Assembly: GCF_010731295.1 (NCBI RefSeq)
Contig: NZ_AP022579.1
Location: 1,364,001-1,428,000 of the forward strand
Reading direction: 5' to 3'
DNA from: Mycolicibacterium boenickei
GTDB taxonomy: Bacteria; Actinomycetota; Actinomycetes; Mycobacteriales; Mycobacteriaceae
DNA length: 64,000 nucleotides
Part shown: positions 16,761 through 27,604 of the stretch, piece after piece
Layout: each line of letters starts with the position of its first letter
How positions within the stretch are numbered: position 1 is the first letter of the stretch
Program-made: the position numbers and the translations under genes
Notes under the pieces: generated by a model
Seen by the model: the letters and a program-made list of their open reading frames with translations, nothing else
The model's database searches: none
What the model was told of the DNA's origin: nothing

Positions 16761-18443
16761 ATGGGCACTACATCGTCGGTTGCATCACCCACCGTTCTGC
16801 GTGGGGTTCCGGTGGTTCCGGGAGTGCAGTACGCACCTGTGATCCGGGTCAGCAGGTTGCCGGAGATCGAGGTACCTGCCGGCCTCATCGCCGAGGCGGA
16901 CCGGCCGGCCGAGGCGGCGCGGTTCGGGGCGGCGGCGACGGAAGTCGCCACCCGGCTTCGGGATCGAGCCGCCCACGCGACCGGCGCCGCCTCCGAAGTT
17001 CTGGCCGCCACGGCGACACTGGCCCAGGACCGAGCCTGGCTGGGGGCCGCCGACAAGCGGATCGCCGCCGGAGCCCCGGCGGTTCGCGCCGTCACCGAGG
17101 CTGTCGACCAGTTCGTGGAGTTGTTCACGCAGCTTGGCGGGCTGATGGCTGAACGCGTCACCGACCTGCGGGATATCCGTGACCGCGTCATCGCCGAGCT
17201 GTCGGGGTTACCGGAGCCCGGTGTGCCGCTGCCGGACGTCCCGTCGATCCTGTGCGCCGAAGATCTCGCGCCGGCCGACACCGCGGGCCTGGACCCGCAG
17301 CTGGTGGTCGGGTTGGTCACCACGCTGGGCGGGCCGACCAGTCACACCGCGATCATCGCCCGCCAGCTCGGTATTCCCTGCGTGGTCGCGGTGAGCGGGC
17401 TCGGCTCCGTCCTCGCCGGTGCCATGGTCCTGCTCGACGGCACCGCGGGCACGGTCACCACCGACCCGGACCCCTCGGTCGCCGCGGCAGCCGTCGCCGC
17501 CGCCCAACGCGATGCCCTGGCAGTCCGGCAGTGGACCGGGCCAGGGGCGACGGCAGACGGTCACACCATCGCGATCCTGGCCAACGTGCAGGACGGCGCG
17601 GCCGCCAGGACGGCGCGGGAAACCCCGGCCGAAGGTGTCGGGCTGTTCCGGACAGAGCTGTGCTTCCTCAACCGGGACACCGAGCCGACCGTGGACGAGC
17701 AGGCCGCGATCTACGGGGAGGTGCTCGAGGCCTTCGCCGGGTCGAAGGTGGTGGTCCGCACCCTCGACGCGGGCTCGGACAAGCCGCTGAAGTTCGCGGG
17801 TCACCCCGAGGAGGCCAACCCGGCCCTCGGCGTGCGCGGCATCCGGATCGCCGAGGGTAATCCCGGCCTGCTGGATCATCAGCTCGCGGCGGTGGCGGCC
17901 GCGGCCAAGGCCAAGGGCAACCAGCCGTGGGTGATGGCGCCCATGATCGCCACCGCTGCCGAGGCGAAAAGCTTTGCCGCCAAGGCCCGCTCGCATGGGC
18001 TCACCCCGGGGGTGATGATCGAGGTGCCCGCCGCGGCCCTGTTGGCCGACAAGATTCTGGAGCACGTCGACTTTTTGTCGATCGGCACCAACGATCTCGC
18101 GCAGTACACGATGGCCGCCGACCGGATGTCGGCAGACCTGGCCGCCCTGACCGATCCGTGGCAGCCCGCGGTGCTCGCCCTGGTGGGGTTGGCGGCGCGG
18201 GCCGGAGCGGCGGCGGGCAAGCCGGTGGGCGTGTGCGGCGAGGCCGCGGCCGATCCGCTGCTGGCCGCCGTGTTGGTGGGCCTGGGGGTGACGTCGTTGT
18301 CGATGGCGCCCGCGGCGATCGCTGCCGTGGGCGCGCGGGTCGCGCAGGTGACGCTGCAGCAGTGTCGCGCCGCTGCCGAGGCGGTCCTGGATACGGCGTC
18401 GGCTGCCGAGGCGCGCGAGGCCGCGCAGGCGGCCCTCGCCTGA
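16761..18443 (+). CDS. ptsI: PTS enzyme I (phosphoenolpyruvate-protein phosphotransferase)
   Basis: 560 residues from ATG 16761. H195 in GGPTSHTAIIAR is the phospho-histidine. The C-terminal PEP-binding barrel has FRTELCFLNRD, RTLDAGSDKPL, GVMIEVPAAAL, SIGTNDLAQY and VCGEAAADP. It takes phosphate from PEP and hands it to HPr. No Shine-Dalgarno is present and a -10 box ends seven bases upstream, so the mRNA is probably leaderless. The frame continues open further upstream but that part lies antisense to the DeoR gene and is not used. Confidence 0.95.
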   Translation: MGTTSSVASPTVLRGVPVVPGVQYAPVIRVSRLPEIEVPAGLIAEADRPAEAARFGAAATEVATRLRDRAAHATGAASEVLAATATLAQDRAWLGAADKRIAAGAPAVRAVTEAVDQFVELFTQLGGLMAERVTDLRDIRDRVIAELSGLPEPGVPLPDVPSILCAEDLAPADTAGLDPQLVVGLVTTLGGPTSHTAIIARQLGIPCVVAVSGLGSVLAGAMVLLDGTAGTVTTDPDPSVAAAAVAAAQRDALAVRQWTGPGATADGHTIAILANVQDGAAARTARETPAEGVGLFRTELCFLNRDTEPTVDEQAAIYGEVLEAFAGSKVVVRTLDAGSDKPLKFAGHPEEANPALGVRGIRIAEGNPGLLDHQLAAVAAAAKAKGNQPWVMAPMIATAAEAKSFAAKARSHGLTPGVMIEVPAAALLADKILEHVDFLSIGTNDLAQYTMAADRMSADLAALTDPWQPAVLALVGLAARAGAAAGKPVGVCGEAAADPLLAAVLVGLGVTSLSMAPAAIAAVGARVAQVTLQQCRAAAEAVLDTASAAEAREAAQAALA

Positions 18444-18519
18444 CCGTCGAGCACCTGGGGGAATAATCGGACCGTAGTCCGGTTATAGCTGTCATCAGAC
18501 TACAAATTGGAGGTAGGAG

Positions 18520-19494
18520 ATGCCAGCCATCACCGCAGACACCTTGACCCTGCCCCGTATCGCGGCAGCTCAGGCGTCGGACACCGAACGCCCGGTCCGC
18601 TCCATCACGACCGGTCCGCGTGGGTACGAAGGCGAGGGATTCCCCGTCGTTCGCGCATTCGGTGGAGTCAGCGCCGCAGACCTCGACCCCTTCGTCCACA
18701 TGGACCAGATGGGTGAGGTGGAGTACCAGCCCGGCGAGCCGCGGGGCACCGATTGGCACCCGCACCGCGGGTTCGAAACCGTCACCTACATGATCGACGG
18801 TCGCTTCGCCCACCAGGATTCCCACGGCGGCGGCGGCCTGATCACCGACGGTGCCACCCAGTGGATGACTGCCGGATCCGGCATTCTGCACATCGAGACC
18901 CCGCCGGCCGAACTGGTCGAGAGCGGCGGCACCTTCCACGGCATCCAGCTGTGGGTGAACCTGCCCAAGAAGGACAAGTTCGCGACGCCGCGTTACCAGG
19001 CCATCGAGGGTCCCGACGCCAAGCTGCTGTCTTCCCAGGACGGTGGCGCTCTGGTCCGGATCATCGCCGGCGAGATTGACGGCGCGCAGGGCCCGGGTGC
19101 GACGCACACCCCGATCACCATGGCGCACGCCACGATCGAACCGGGTGCGCAGCTCAACCTGCCGTGGAACCGCGACTTCAACGCACTGGTGTACGTACTG
19201 AGCGGGCGCGGCAGCGTCGGTCCGGTAGCCCACCCGATCCATCAGGGTCAGCTCGCAGTGCTGGGCCCCGGCGACCGGATCACCGTGTCGGCCGAGGGAA
19301 CTCAGGACTCGAACCGTCCCGCGATGGAGGTTCTGTTGCTGGGCGGCAAGCCGATCCGGGAACCGGTTTTCCACTACGGCCCGTTCGTGATGAACTCGAA
19401 GTCCGAGCTCATCCAGGCGTTGGAGGACTACCAGGCGGGCAAGTTCGGCCAGATCCCGCCGAATGCGCTGATGCCGCACCGGCCCTTGAGCTGA
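18520..19494 (+). CDS. Pirin family protein
   Basis: 324 residues with the bicupin pattern of pirins: the N-terminal metal-binding HPHRGFETVTYM (two His), then HQDSHGG and a Glu near HIETPP. Bacterial pirins include quercetin dioxygenases and redox-linked regulators; which one this is cannot be told. GGAGGTAGGAG lies directly before ATG 18520. An inverted repeat CGGAC/GTCCG (about 18468-18482) precedes it and may be an operator. It is convergent with the FUSC gene, 5 bp apart. Confidence 0.85.
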   Translation: MPAITADTLTLPRIAAAQASDTERPVRSITTGPRGYEGEGFPVVRAFGGVSAADLDPFVHMDQMGEVEYQPGEPRGTDWHPHRGFETVTYMIDGRFAHQDSHGGGGLITDGATQWMTAGSGILHIETPPAELVESGGTFHGIQLWVNLPKKDKFATPRYQAIEGPDAKLLSSQDGGALVRIIAGEIDGAQGPGATHTPITMAHATIEPGAQLNLPWNRDFNALVYVLSGRGSVGPVAHPIHQGQLAVLGPGDRITVSAEGTQDSNRPAMEVLLLGGKPIREPVFHYGPFVMNSKSELIQALEDYQAGKFGQIPPNALMPHRPLS

Positions 19495-19499
19495 CCGGC

Positions 19500-21656
19500 C
19501 TAACCCACCGACTCGGCGGGCTGCGGGTACAACAACTCCAGCTCGCCGAGATGCGCTGCAGCCGTCACCAACGGCAGGGCCGCCGAAACGGCAAGCTCCG
19601 TTCCGGCGGCTTCGGCGCGCAACGACACCACGAAGCTCTCGCCGATCGGCACCAGCACCGCTGCCGCGTCGGCTCCGGTGAGCCGCGAGCAGATGGCCGC
19701 GGCGTGTTCCTCGATCACTTCGCGGGTGCGGGGGTAGACGCCCAGCGGCGGGGGCACGACGTCGGCGATCAGCTCGGCTGCGGCGCGCACCCGGTTGGCC
19801 CGGTTGGCCGCGCGTACCACCGGCGCGCGTTGATCGGAGGGCCCGCCGTTCTCCGAAAGATATTGGCGGACAGCATCATCCAGTGTTCGGGAGGCCGACA
19901 GTGCGTCGTGGCTGAGTGCGATGACGCGGTCGGTGGCCTGTTCGGAGGCGCCTCGGGTGACGCGCAGTACGGCCGACTTGAGGAATTGCGCTCCCATCAG
20001 CCGGGCCTGATCGATGGCCTTCGACACCGACGCCGTCGCCCCCCGCGGCCACAGCAGTAGCGACACCACGATCCCGACCACCGCGCCGACCACGACGTCC
20101 TCGACCCGGACCAGTCCCACCCGCCAGCCGGTCGGCACGATCAGGTTGAAGTTGATCAGCACCATCATGGTGAACGCGGCCTGCCCGGCGATGAACGAGC
20201 CGACCTCGGGCACATACGCCGATCCGAATGCCACGAGCGGCAACAGAATCCACAACACCACGGGGTCCACCCCGACGAACTCGATGAGCACCGCGCCCAG
20301 CACGAATCCGATCGCGGTGCCGGCCACCGCCCGCAGCACTCGAGTCCCGGTGGTCAGCGCGCTACTGCGCAACACCGACATGGCGCCCAGCACCACCCAG
20401 AATCCGTGCTGGACCGGGAACACGTGTGTGACGGCCACCGCCACGGCCAAACCCAGCCCGGTGCGCAGGCTGTTGCGCAACACCACCGCCCGGGTCGCCA
20501 CCAGGCCCTTGGCGATGGCCGCGACCGCGACGGCCTCCGGCATCACCCAGTCCGCGGCGCCGGTCTCGGGTAGCCGCCGGCCCAGCACCCGGGCCCACAC
20601 CGGGCGGGCGTCCGCCAGTGCGGCGTTGCCGATCACCCGTCCGGTGACCGCGATGGTGGCCGAGATGGTGCGGCGGACCAGCAGGCCGCGACCGAGTTCG
20701 ACGGCGTCCGTGTCGTCGGCGGTACCCAGGATCTGGGTGATGTCGTCGCGATAACTGCCCTGGGCCACGGTGCGCTGCTCGGCCAGTGCCGCACGGAGAT
20801 CGGCTCCGCGCGCGGCCCGTTCGGCCCGATCGTGGATACGCAGCAGCGCGGCGCTGTCGCGCAGTACCCGCACCGCGGGGTCGCGCATCGCACCGAGCAG
20901 TTCCCCGGTGTCGTCGGTGACCTGGTCGCAGATCCAGCCGAGGTCGTCGACGACGCGCACCAGGGCCCGGCTGCCTGCACTGAGGGCGACGGGCCGGTAG
21001 TCGGCGCCCAGGAAGCTCTCGTACAGCTTGTTCATCGCACGGGTGACGTCGCGGGCCGAGGCCTGGCCTTCGAGCCGGTCGGCGAGTAGCCGGCACACCC
21101 GCGCCGAGTAGCGGCGCAATTCGTCGTGGTGTTTGGGCCGGAACAGGAACAGCGCGGCAGGCACGCAGATCACGAGCGCGATCAGCCAGCCCAGGAGGCG
21201 GTCGGGGATCGGGCCGACGGGCGTGCACAGCGGCAGCACGAACAGCAGCAGGGTGGCCCGCTGCCCGGCGGCGACGACCTCGCTGAGCACCCCGGAGAAC
21301 GACACCACAACGCCGACGACGAACATCGCCGCGACGCTCCACCACGGGTACGGGGCCAGCAGTGTGCCCAGCACGATCAATATGGCGCCGTTGACGGCCA
21401 GGCCGCCGTACGCGACGGCTCGGGCCGGTCGGTTGCCGGGGAAATCCGCGGTGATGAGCAGGGACACCGCGCCGAAGATCGCGAACAGCGGGGTCTGGGA
21501 GTCGCCGCCCACGGCGAAGCCGACGGCAGCGGCGATCGGCAGGACGATGGCGGCCCGCAGGGCGCGGCGCAGCGCGTCGTATTCGGGGTCCCTGGCGCGC
21601 AACGTGTCACGCAGACGTTCAGCTGCCCGGCGCCAGATCTCGGCCGGGGTCAGCAT
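19500..21656 (-). CDS. FUSC-family integral membrane protein (aromatic acid exporter-like)
   Basis: 718 residues from ATG 21656. It has two blocks of membrane helices (about residues 35-190 and 380-520), each followed by a cytosolic helical region, as in FUSC/YccS/aromatic-acid-exporter proteins. The substrate is unknown. The start chosen is MLTPAEI; the frame extends further upstream but overlaps the TetR gene. The TetR gene ends 11 bp upstream on the same strand, so the two probably form an operon. Confidence 0.8.
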   Translation of the reverse strand: MLTPAEIWRRAAERLRDTLRARDPEYDALRRALRAAIVLPIAAAVGFAVGGDSQTPLFAIFGAVSLLITADFPGNRPARAVAYGGLAVNGAILIVLGTLLAPYPWWSVAAMFVVGVVVSFSGVLSEVVAAGQRATLLLFVLPLCTPVGPIPDRLLGWLIALVICVPAALFLFRPKHHDELRRYSARVCRLLADRLEGQASARDVTRAMNKLYESFLGADYRPVALSAGSRALVRVVDDLGWICDQVTDDTGELLGAMRDPAVRVLRDSAALLRIHDRAERAARGADLRAALAEQRTVAQGSYRDDITQILGTADDTDAVELGRGLLVRRTISATIAVTGRVIGNAALADARPVWARVLGRRLPETGAADWVMPEAVAVAAIAKGLVATRAVVLRNSLRTGLGLAVAVAVTHVFPVQHGFWVVLGAMSVLRSSALTTGTRVLRAVAGTAIGFVLGAVLIEFVGVDPVVLWILLPLVAFGSAYVPEVGSFIAGQAAFTMMVLINFNLIVPTGWRVGLVRVEDVVVGAVVGIVVSLLLWPRGATASVSKAIDQARLMGAQFLKSAVLRVTRGASEQATDRVIALSHDALSASRTLDDAVRQYLSENGGPSDQRAPVVRAANRANRVRAAAELIADVVPPPLGVYPRTREVIEEHAAAICSRLTGADAAAVLVPIGESFVVSLRAEAAGTELAVSAALPLVTAAAHLGELELLYPQPAESVG

Positions 21657-21667
21657 GATCGCCGATG

Positions 21668-22243
21668 TTAGACCGGTTGGTCCGTTCCGGCGGGCGGAGT
21701 GAAGCTGCCCGATTCCAGCGCGTCGCGCATCTGGGTGGTGATCCACTGCAGGGCCTCGACGTCGCGCGGCAGCGTGCTCTGTTCGAAACCGACGATGAGG
21801 TACACGCCCCAGGCCGCGAAGTACCGGGCGTTGCGTTCGTCGCCGATGAGCTCGAGGGCGGACTCGTAGAGGATGTCGAAGCGCAGCTGATCGACCACGG
21901 CCTGCACTTCGTAGACGTCGGCGTCGAGCGAGCTCCACACCCGGATCGCCGCCTCGGCGCCGTAGGGCAGGTCCAGGGTCTCGCCGATCAGGGTCTCGAT
22001 GCGGTGGTGTGGGTCGTGGTCGGCGCGGACCGCCTCGACCACCCGCAGGGTGCGCGCCTCACGCCAGTGTGCGATCAGTTCCCGTGTGTAGGACGCCCAG
22101 TTGGGGAAGTAGTGATAGAACGACCCGGTTGTCACGCCCAGCCGGTTGCACACCTCCGCGAGTTTGAGCCCGCCGTATCCGCGATCGGACAACACGTCCA
22201 GACCGGTTTCGAAGTAGGCCTCCCGCGAAACTCCCCCTGCCAT
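21668..22243 (-). CDS. TetR-family regulator upstream of the FUSC gene
   Basis: 191 residues. The helix-turn-helix reads LKLAEVCNRLGVTTGSFYHYFPNW, typical of TetR. The C-terminal ligand domain is diverse, so no ligand can be named. It lies 11 bp upstream of the FUSC membrane gene and probably regulates it and itself. The start at 22243 is divergent from another TetR gene, 77 bp away. Confidence 0.88.
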   Translation of the reverse strand: MAGGVSREAYFETGLDVLSDRGYGGLKLAEVCNRLGVTTGSFYHYFPNWASYTRELIAHWREARTLRVVEAVRADHDPHHRIETLIGETLDLPYGAEAAIRVWSSLDADVYEVQAVVDQLRFDILYESALELIGDERNARYFAAWGVYLIVGFEQSTLPRDVEALQWITTQMRDALESGSFTPPAGTDQPV

Positions 22244-22320
22244 GGGGCACCACGCTAGTCGTCACTGAATTTTGGGCGTGGTGGGGCTTTGCTGGTCAGC
22301 CGCATATAACGCACACAAAC

Positions 22321-23001
22321 ATGACGGCATCGGGACTCTCAGGTGACGTGTGGCACAATTTGAGTGTGGCCCACACAGCGAGCCGAGGACCGGGACGGCC
22401 TCCTGCAGCAAAGGCGGCGGAGACTCGTGAACGCATCGTGCGTGCTGCCCGTGAAGTTTTTAGCGAACTTGGCTACGACGCAGCTACATTCCAGGCGATC
22501 GCGATCCGCGCCGATCTCACGCGCCCAGCAATCAATCATTACTTCAGCAGCAAACGTGTTCTTTACCGCGACGTGGTCGAGCAGACCAATGCGAAGGTGA
22601 TCGCCGCAGGCATTGCCAAAGCGCGGGAAGCCACGACCCTGCTGAACCGAATATCGGCGTTCTTCGCCGCGGCGATGGATGCCGAATCGACTGACCGGTC
22701 TGCGGCGGCATTCCTCGTGACTTCGGTGCTTGAAGCGCAACGACATCCCGAACTGATCTCCGAGGAGCACGACGCGCTGCGGAGCTCGCGGGAGTTCGTC
22801 AGGTGGGCGGTCGACGAGGCCATCCAGCGCGGCGAGCTCAGCACCGACACCGACATCCCGGCGATCGTGGAGATGCTGGTCGCGGTGATGTGGGGGATGG
22901 GCTTTTACGCCGGTTACGTGGGGCATCGTGACGATGTGGCCGTCATCGTGGACAAGTTCGAACTCTTGATGGCGAACAAGCTCTGGCAGCTGCGCGACTG
23001 A
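22321..23001 (+). CDS. TetR-family regulator (Rv0144-like)
   Basis: 226 residues. The N-terminal basic stretch GPGRPPAAKAAETRERIV precedes the helix-turn-helix FQAIAIRADLTRPAINHYFSSK. Position directly before two SAM methyltransferases matches M. tuberculosis Rv0144-Rv0146. TATAAC at 22305-22310 would start transcription within a few bases of ATG 22321, giving a near-leaderless mRNA; GTG 22366 is an alternative start. Confidence 0.85.
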   Translation: MTASGLSGDVWHNLSVAHTASRGPGRPPAAKAAETRERIVRAAREVFSELGYDAATFQAIAIRADLTRPAINHYFSSKRVLYRDVVEQTNAKVIAAGIAKAREATTLLNRISAFFAAAMDAESTDRSAAAFLVTSVLEAQRHPELISEEHDALRSSREFVRWAVDEAIQRGELSTDTDIPAIVEMLVAVMWGMGFYAGYVGHRDDVAVIVDKFELLMANKLWQLRD

Positions 23002-23073
23002 CGCGTCGGCACCGTGAGGTGCCCCACATCACCGTATAGCCTGGCTAAGTTCTTCGGTAGCATTGCTTGGCAA

Positions 23074-24965
<1,892 letters not shown>

Positions 24966-24980
24966 GTCCGCTCTGACATA

Positions 24981-25023
24981 AACGTAAGGGGCGCCCCGAT
25001 TGCGGGGCGCCCCTTACGTTTTT
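24981..25023 (+). terminator. Strong intrinsic terminator after the methyltransferase pair
   Basis: A perfect 18-bp stem (24981-24998 with 25003-25020) with loop ATTG is followed by a T run (25019-25023). Being symmetric, it can also stop transcription coming leftward from the small secreted-protein gene at 25033. Confidence 0.95.
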
Positions 25024-25032
25024 CTCTGCCGG

Positions 25033-25230
25033 TCAGCGGTTCGACATCGCGTTGGTGCGATTCACGTTGGTGTGCTTGACGGTGGTATCGACCTGGGGAA
25101 CAGTCGCCTTCTGATGCATCTGGTGCACCCAGAGGTGGTGGTCGACCCCGGCCGATGCGGGCGCGGACAGGCCCACGAGGGCAGTGGCCACTCCGCTGAC
25201 GAGCAATGCGGGAACTCCGAACTTCTTCAT
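25033..25230 (-). CDS. Small secreted protein, paralogue 1
   Basis: 65 residues: MKK start, a hydrophobic signal sequence and an Ala-Ser-Ala cleavage site near residue 27, leaving a mature peptide of about 38 residues. The mature part begins with a His pair (VDHHLW) and includes VPQVDTTV. AAAGGATAG lies upstream of the ATG. It shares the MKK(F/L)G start, the HH(L/D)W motif and VP(Q/H)VDTTV with the gene at 25378. I recognise no characterised family. Confidence 0.75.
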   Translation of the reverse strand: MKKFGVPALLVSGVATALVGLSAPASAGVDHHLWVHQMHQKATVPQVDTTVKHTNVNRTNAMSNR

Positions 25231-25308
25231 TGATATCTATCCTTTTTGTGAAACACTCCGCCCTAGATCAACCGATTGACCTTGGCGTTTAGTCCTATAA
25301 AACGGTCG

Positions 25309-25338
25309 CGGGTGCGGTGACAGTGGTCACCACACCCG
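25309..25338 (-). terminator. Hairpin between the two small secreted-protein genes
   Basis: CGGGTG-C-GGTGAC (25309-25321) pairs with GTCACC-A-CACCCG (25326-25338), with a 4-base loop and one mismatch. On the minus strand it lies 39 bases after the stop of the 25378-25545 gene and is followed 7 bases later by TTTTAT. Probably a terminator. Confidence 0.6.
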
Positions 25339-25377
25339 TTTCGGGGCATCCGAACTTGCCTGTCAGCGGCAGGGGCC

Positions 25378-25545
25378 TCAGTGGCTCTGGTGCACAGTGG
25401 TGTCGACGTGCGGCACGGTCACGTGCGGGCCGATCTGATTCAGCCAATCGTGATGGGACACATCGGCCGAAGCCGGACCGGCCAGGCCGACGACTGCAGC
25501 GGCCAGCGCGCTGGCGACGACGGCGGTGAAACCTAACTTCTTCAT
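25378..25545 (-). CDS. Small secreted protein, paralogue 2
   Basis: 55 residues from ATG 25545 (GAGGGATAGAAGA just upstream). The signal sequence ends near Ala-Ser-Ala (about residue 26). The mature peptide is about 28 residues, with six His and the motifs SHHDW and VPHVDTTVHQ. It is paralogous to the gene at 25033; each has its own ribosome site and a following hairpin. Possible roles include metal binding or a surface peptide, but this is only a guess from the His content. Confidence 0.75.
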   Translation of the reverse strand: MKKLGFTAVVASALAAAVVGLAGPASADVSHHDWLNQIGPHVTVPHVDTTVHQSH

Positions 25546-25735
25546 TCTTCTATCCCTCTTCGGTATCGCTTTCCTGATTGATTCAACTAAAGCGATACTG
25601 GAATGATTCCAAATTAAACGCCCGGAAGCCGTGATGGTGCTCACTCGCCGACCCGGTGCGCCGACCCCGAGGCAGCCGCCGTATACAGGAGGGGAGCTGA
25701 GCCGTTTCGCGGCCCGTTATCGAGGAGGAATCCCC

Positions 25736-26599
25736 ATGCCAGGAGTGCAGGATCGCGTTGTCGTCGTCACCGGAGCCGGTGGAGGTCTGGGCCGTGAATA
25801 CGCCCTGACGCTGGCCCGCGAGGGCGCCAGCGTCGTCGTCAACGACCTGGGCGGCGCCCGCGACGGTACCGGCGCCGGCCACAACATGGCCGACGAGGTG
25901 GTCAACGAGATCAAGGCCGCCGGCGGACGCGCAGTCGCCAACTACGACAGCGTCGCCGAGCCCGAGGGCGCCGCCAACATCATCAAGACCGCCATCGACG
26001 AGTTCGGCAAGGTCGACGGCGTGGTGTCCAACGCGGGCATCCTGCGCGACGGCACCTTCCACAAGATGACCTTCGAGCAGTGGGATGCGGTGCTCAAGGT
26101 GCACCTCTACGGCGGCTACAACGTCATCCGCGCCGCCTGGCCGCACTTCCGCGAGCAGAGCTTCGGCCGCGTCGTCGTCGCCACCTCCACCAGCGGCCTG
26201 TTCGGCAACTTCGGTCAGGCCAACTACGGTGCCGCCAAGCTCGGCCTGGTCGGTCTGATCAACACGCTGGCCCAGGAAGGCGCCAAGTACAACATCAAGA
26301 CCAACGCGGTCGCCCCGATCGCGGCCACCCGCATGACCCAGGACATCCTGCCGCCCGAGGTGTTCGAGAAGCTCACCCCCGAGTACGTCGCCCCGGTCGT
26401 GGCCTACCTGATGACCGAGGAACTGCCCGACACCGACTCGGTGTTCATCGTCGGCGGCGGCAAGGTGCAGCGCACCGCGCTGTTCCAGAACGACGGCATC
26501 ACCTTCAGCGAGGTGCCCTCGGTCGACGACATCGCCGCCAAGTGGGGCGAGATCACCGATCTGTCCGCTGCCCAGCAGGCCAGCTTCAAGCTGGGCTAG
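25736..26599 (+). CDS. Short-chain dehydrogenase (Rv0148-like)
   Basis: 287 residues from ATG 25736 (GAGGAGGAA upstream). It has the Rossmann motif VTGAGGGLGREYAL, the NDLGGARDGTG loop, SNAGILRDGTFHKM and the active-site NYGAAKLG (YxxxK). The sequence is close to M. tuberculosis Rv0148 and resembles the 3-hydroxyacyl-CoA dehydrogenase part of peroxisomal multifunctional enzyme 2, so a beta-oxidation or related lipid role is likely. The next gene starts 5 bp after its stop. Confidence 0.93.
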   Translation: MPGVQDRVVVVTGAGGGLGREYALTLAREGASVVVNDLGGARDGTGAGHNMADEVVNEIKAAGGRAVANYDSVAEPEGAANIIKTAIDEFGKVDGVVSNAGILRDGTFHKMTFEQWDAVLKVHLYGGYNVIRAAWPHFREQSFGRVVVATSTSGLFGNFGQANYGAAKLGLVGLINTLAQEGAKYNIKTNAVAPIAATRMTQDILPPEVFEKLTPEYVAPVVAYLMTEELPDTDSVFIVGGGKVQRTALFQNDGITFSEVPSVDDIAAKWGEITDLSAAQQASFKLG

Positions 26600-26604
26600 A
26601 ACTG

Positions 26605-27573
26605 GTGAAAGCGCTTGTAGCGCAGGCACTTACCGGTACCGCCGGGCTGGCGTACGTCGACGTCGACGACCCCGTGTCCTCCGACATGGTGGTCATCGAC
26701 GTCGGCGCCGCAGGCGTCTGCTTCCCCGATCTGCTGTTGCTGCGCGGTGAGTACCAGCTGCGGCTGGAACCGCCGTTCACGCCAGGCATGGAGGTGGCCG
26801 GAACGGTGCGCTCGGCACCCGAGGGCTCGGGGTTCACCCCGGGCCAGCGGGTGTCCGCCATGACCATGCTGGGCGGGTACGCCGAGCAGGTGATGGCCCT
26901 GCCTGCCAACGTGATCCCCACCGCCGACGGTCTCGACGACGGCCAGGCGGCGTCACTGCTCGGCAATTACTACACGATGCAGTTCGCGCTGGCTCGTCGC
27001 GGCGGACTGGTGGCAGGGGAGACCGTCCTGGTGCTCGGTTCGGCGGGCGGCATCGGCGTCGCGTCGATCCAGTTGGCCAAAGCCATGGGCGCCAAGGTGA
27101 TTGCCATGGTGCACCGGTCCGGGGCCGAGGAGTTCGTATCGTCGCTCGGGGCCGACGTGGTGTTGCCGCTAGCCGATGGCTGGCGTGAGGCCGTCATGGA
27201 AGCCACCGGCGGCCAGGGTGTCGACCTGGTGGTGGACCCGATCGGCGGCGAAGCCTTCGACGACGCGATCCGGGTGATGGCCCCCGAGGGCCGGCTGCTG
27301 GTGATCGGATTCGCCGCGGGCGCCGGGATCCCGACGGTCAAGGTGAACCGGCTGCTGCTGCGCAACGTCAGCGTGGTCGGTGTCGGCTGGGGCGAGTTCG
27401 TGCGGCGCCACCCGGCGGCCCAGGTACAGGTCGGGGCTGAACTGAACAAGTTGGTGGCCGACGGGCTGCGTCCGCCCGCACCGGTGCGGTTCCCGTTGTC
27501 GGAGGGCGCGGCCGCACTCGATGCGTTGGCCAATGGGCAGGTGCGCGGGAAGCTCGTTCTGGAGCCCGGCTGA
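26605..27573 (+). CDS. NADPH:quinone oxidoreductase, MDR family (Rv0149-like)
   Basis: 322 residues from GTG 26605. It lacks zinc ligands and has the quinone-reductase NADPH motif VLGSAGGIGVASIQLAKAMGAKV, then GQGVDLVVDPIGG. It follows the SDR by 5 bp, as Rv0149 follows Rv0148, and is probably in its operon. The natural substrate is unknown. Confidence 0.9.
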   Translation: MKALVAQALTGTAGLAYVDVDDPVSSDMVVIDVGAAGVCFPDLLLLRGEYQLRLEPPFTPGMEVAGTVRSAPEGSGFTPGQRVSAMTMLGGYAEQVMALPANVIPTADGLDDGQAASLLGNYYTMQFALARRGGLVAGETVLVLGSAGGIGVASIQLAKAMGAKVIAMVHRSGAEEFVSSLGADVVLPLADGWREAVMEATGGQGVDLVVDPIGGEAFDDAIRVMAPEGRLLVIGFAAGAGIPTVKVNRLLLRNVSVVGVGWGEFVRRHPAAQVQVGAELNKLVADGLRPPAPVRFPLSEGAAALDALANGQVRGKLVLEPG

Positions 27574-27604
27574 TGAGCGCTTGCGCGAAGAACATCGAGC
27601 CCAG

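Noticed and set aside
18464..18519. CGGAC/GTCCG inverted repeat ahead of pirin as a terminator for ptsI
   Set aside because: The stem is only 5 bp with no T run. It might be an operator, so I mention it only under pirin.
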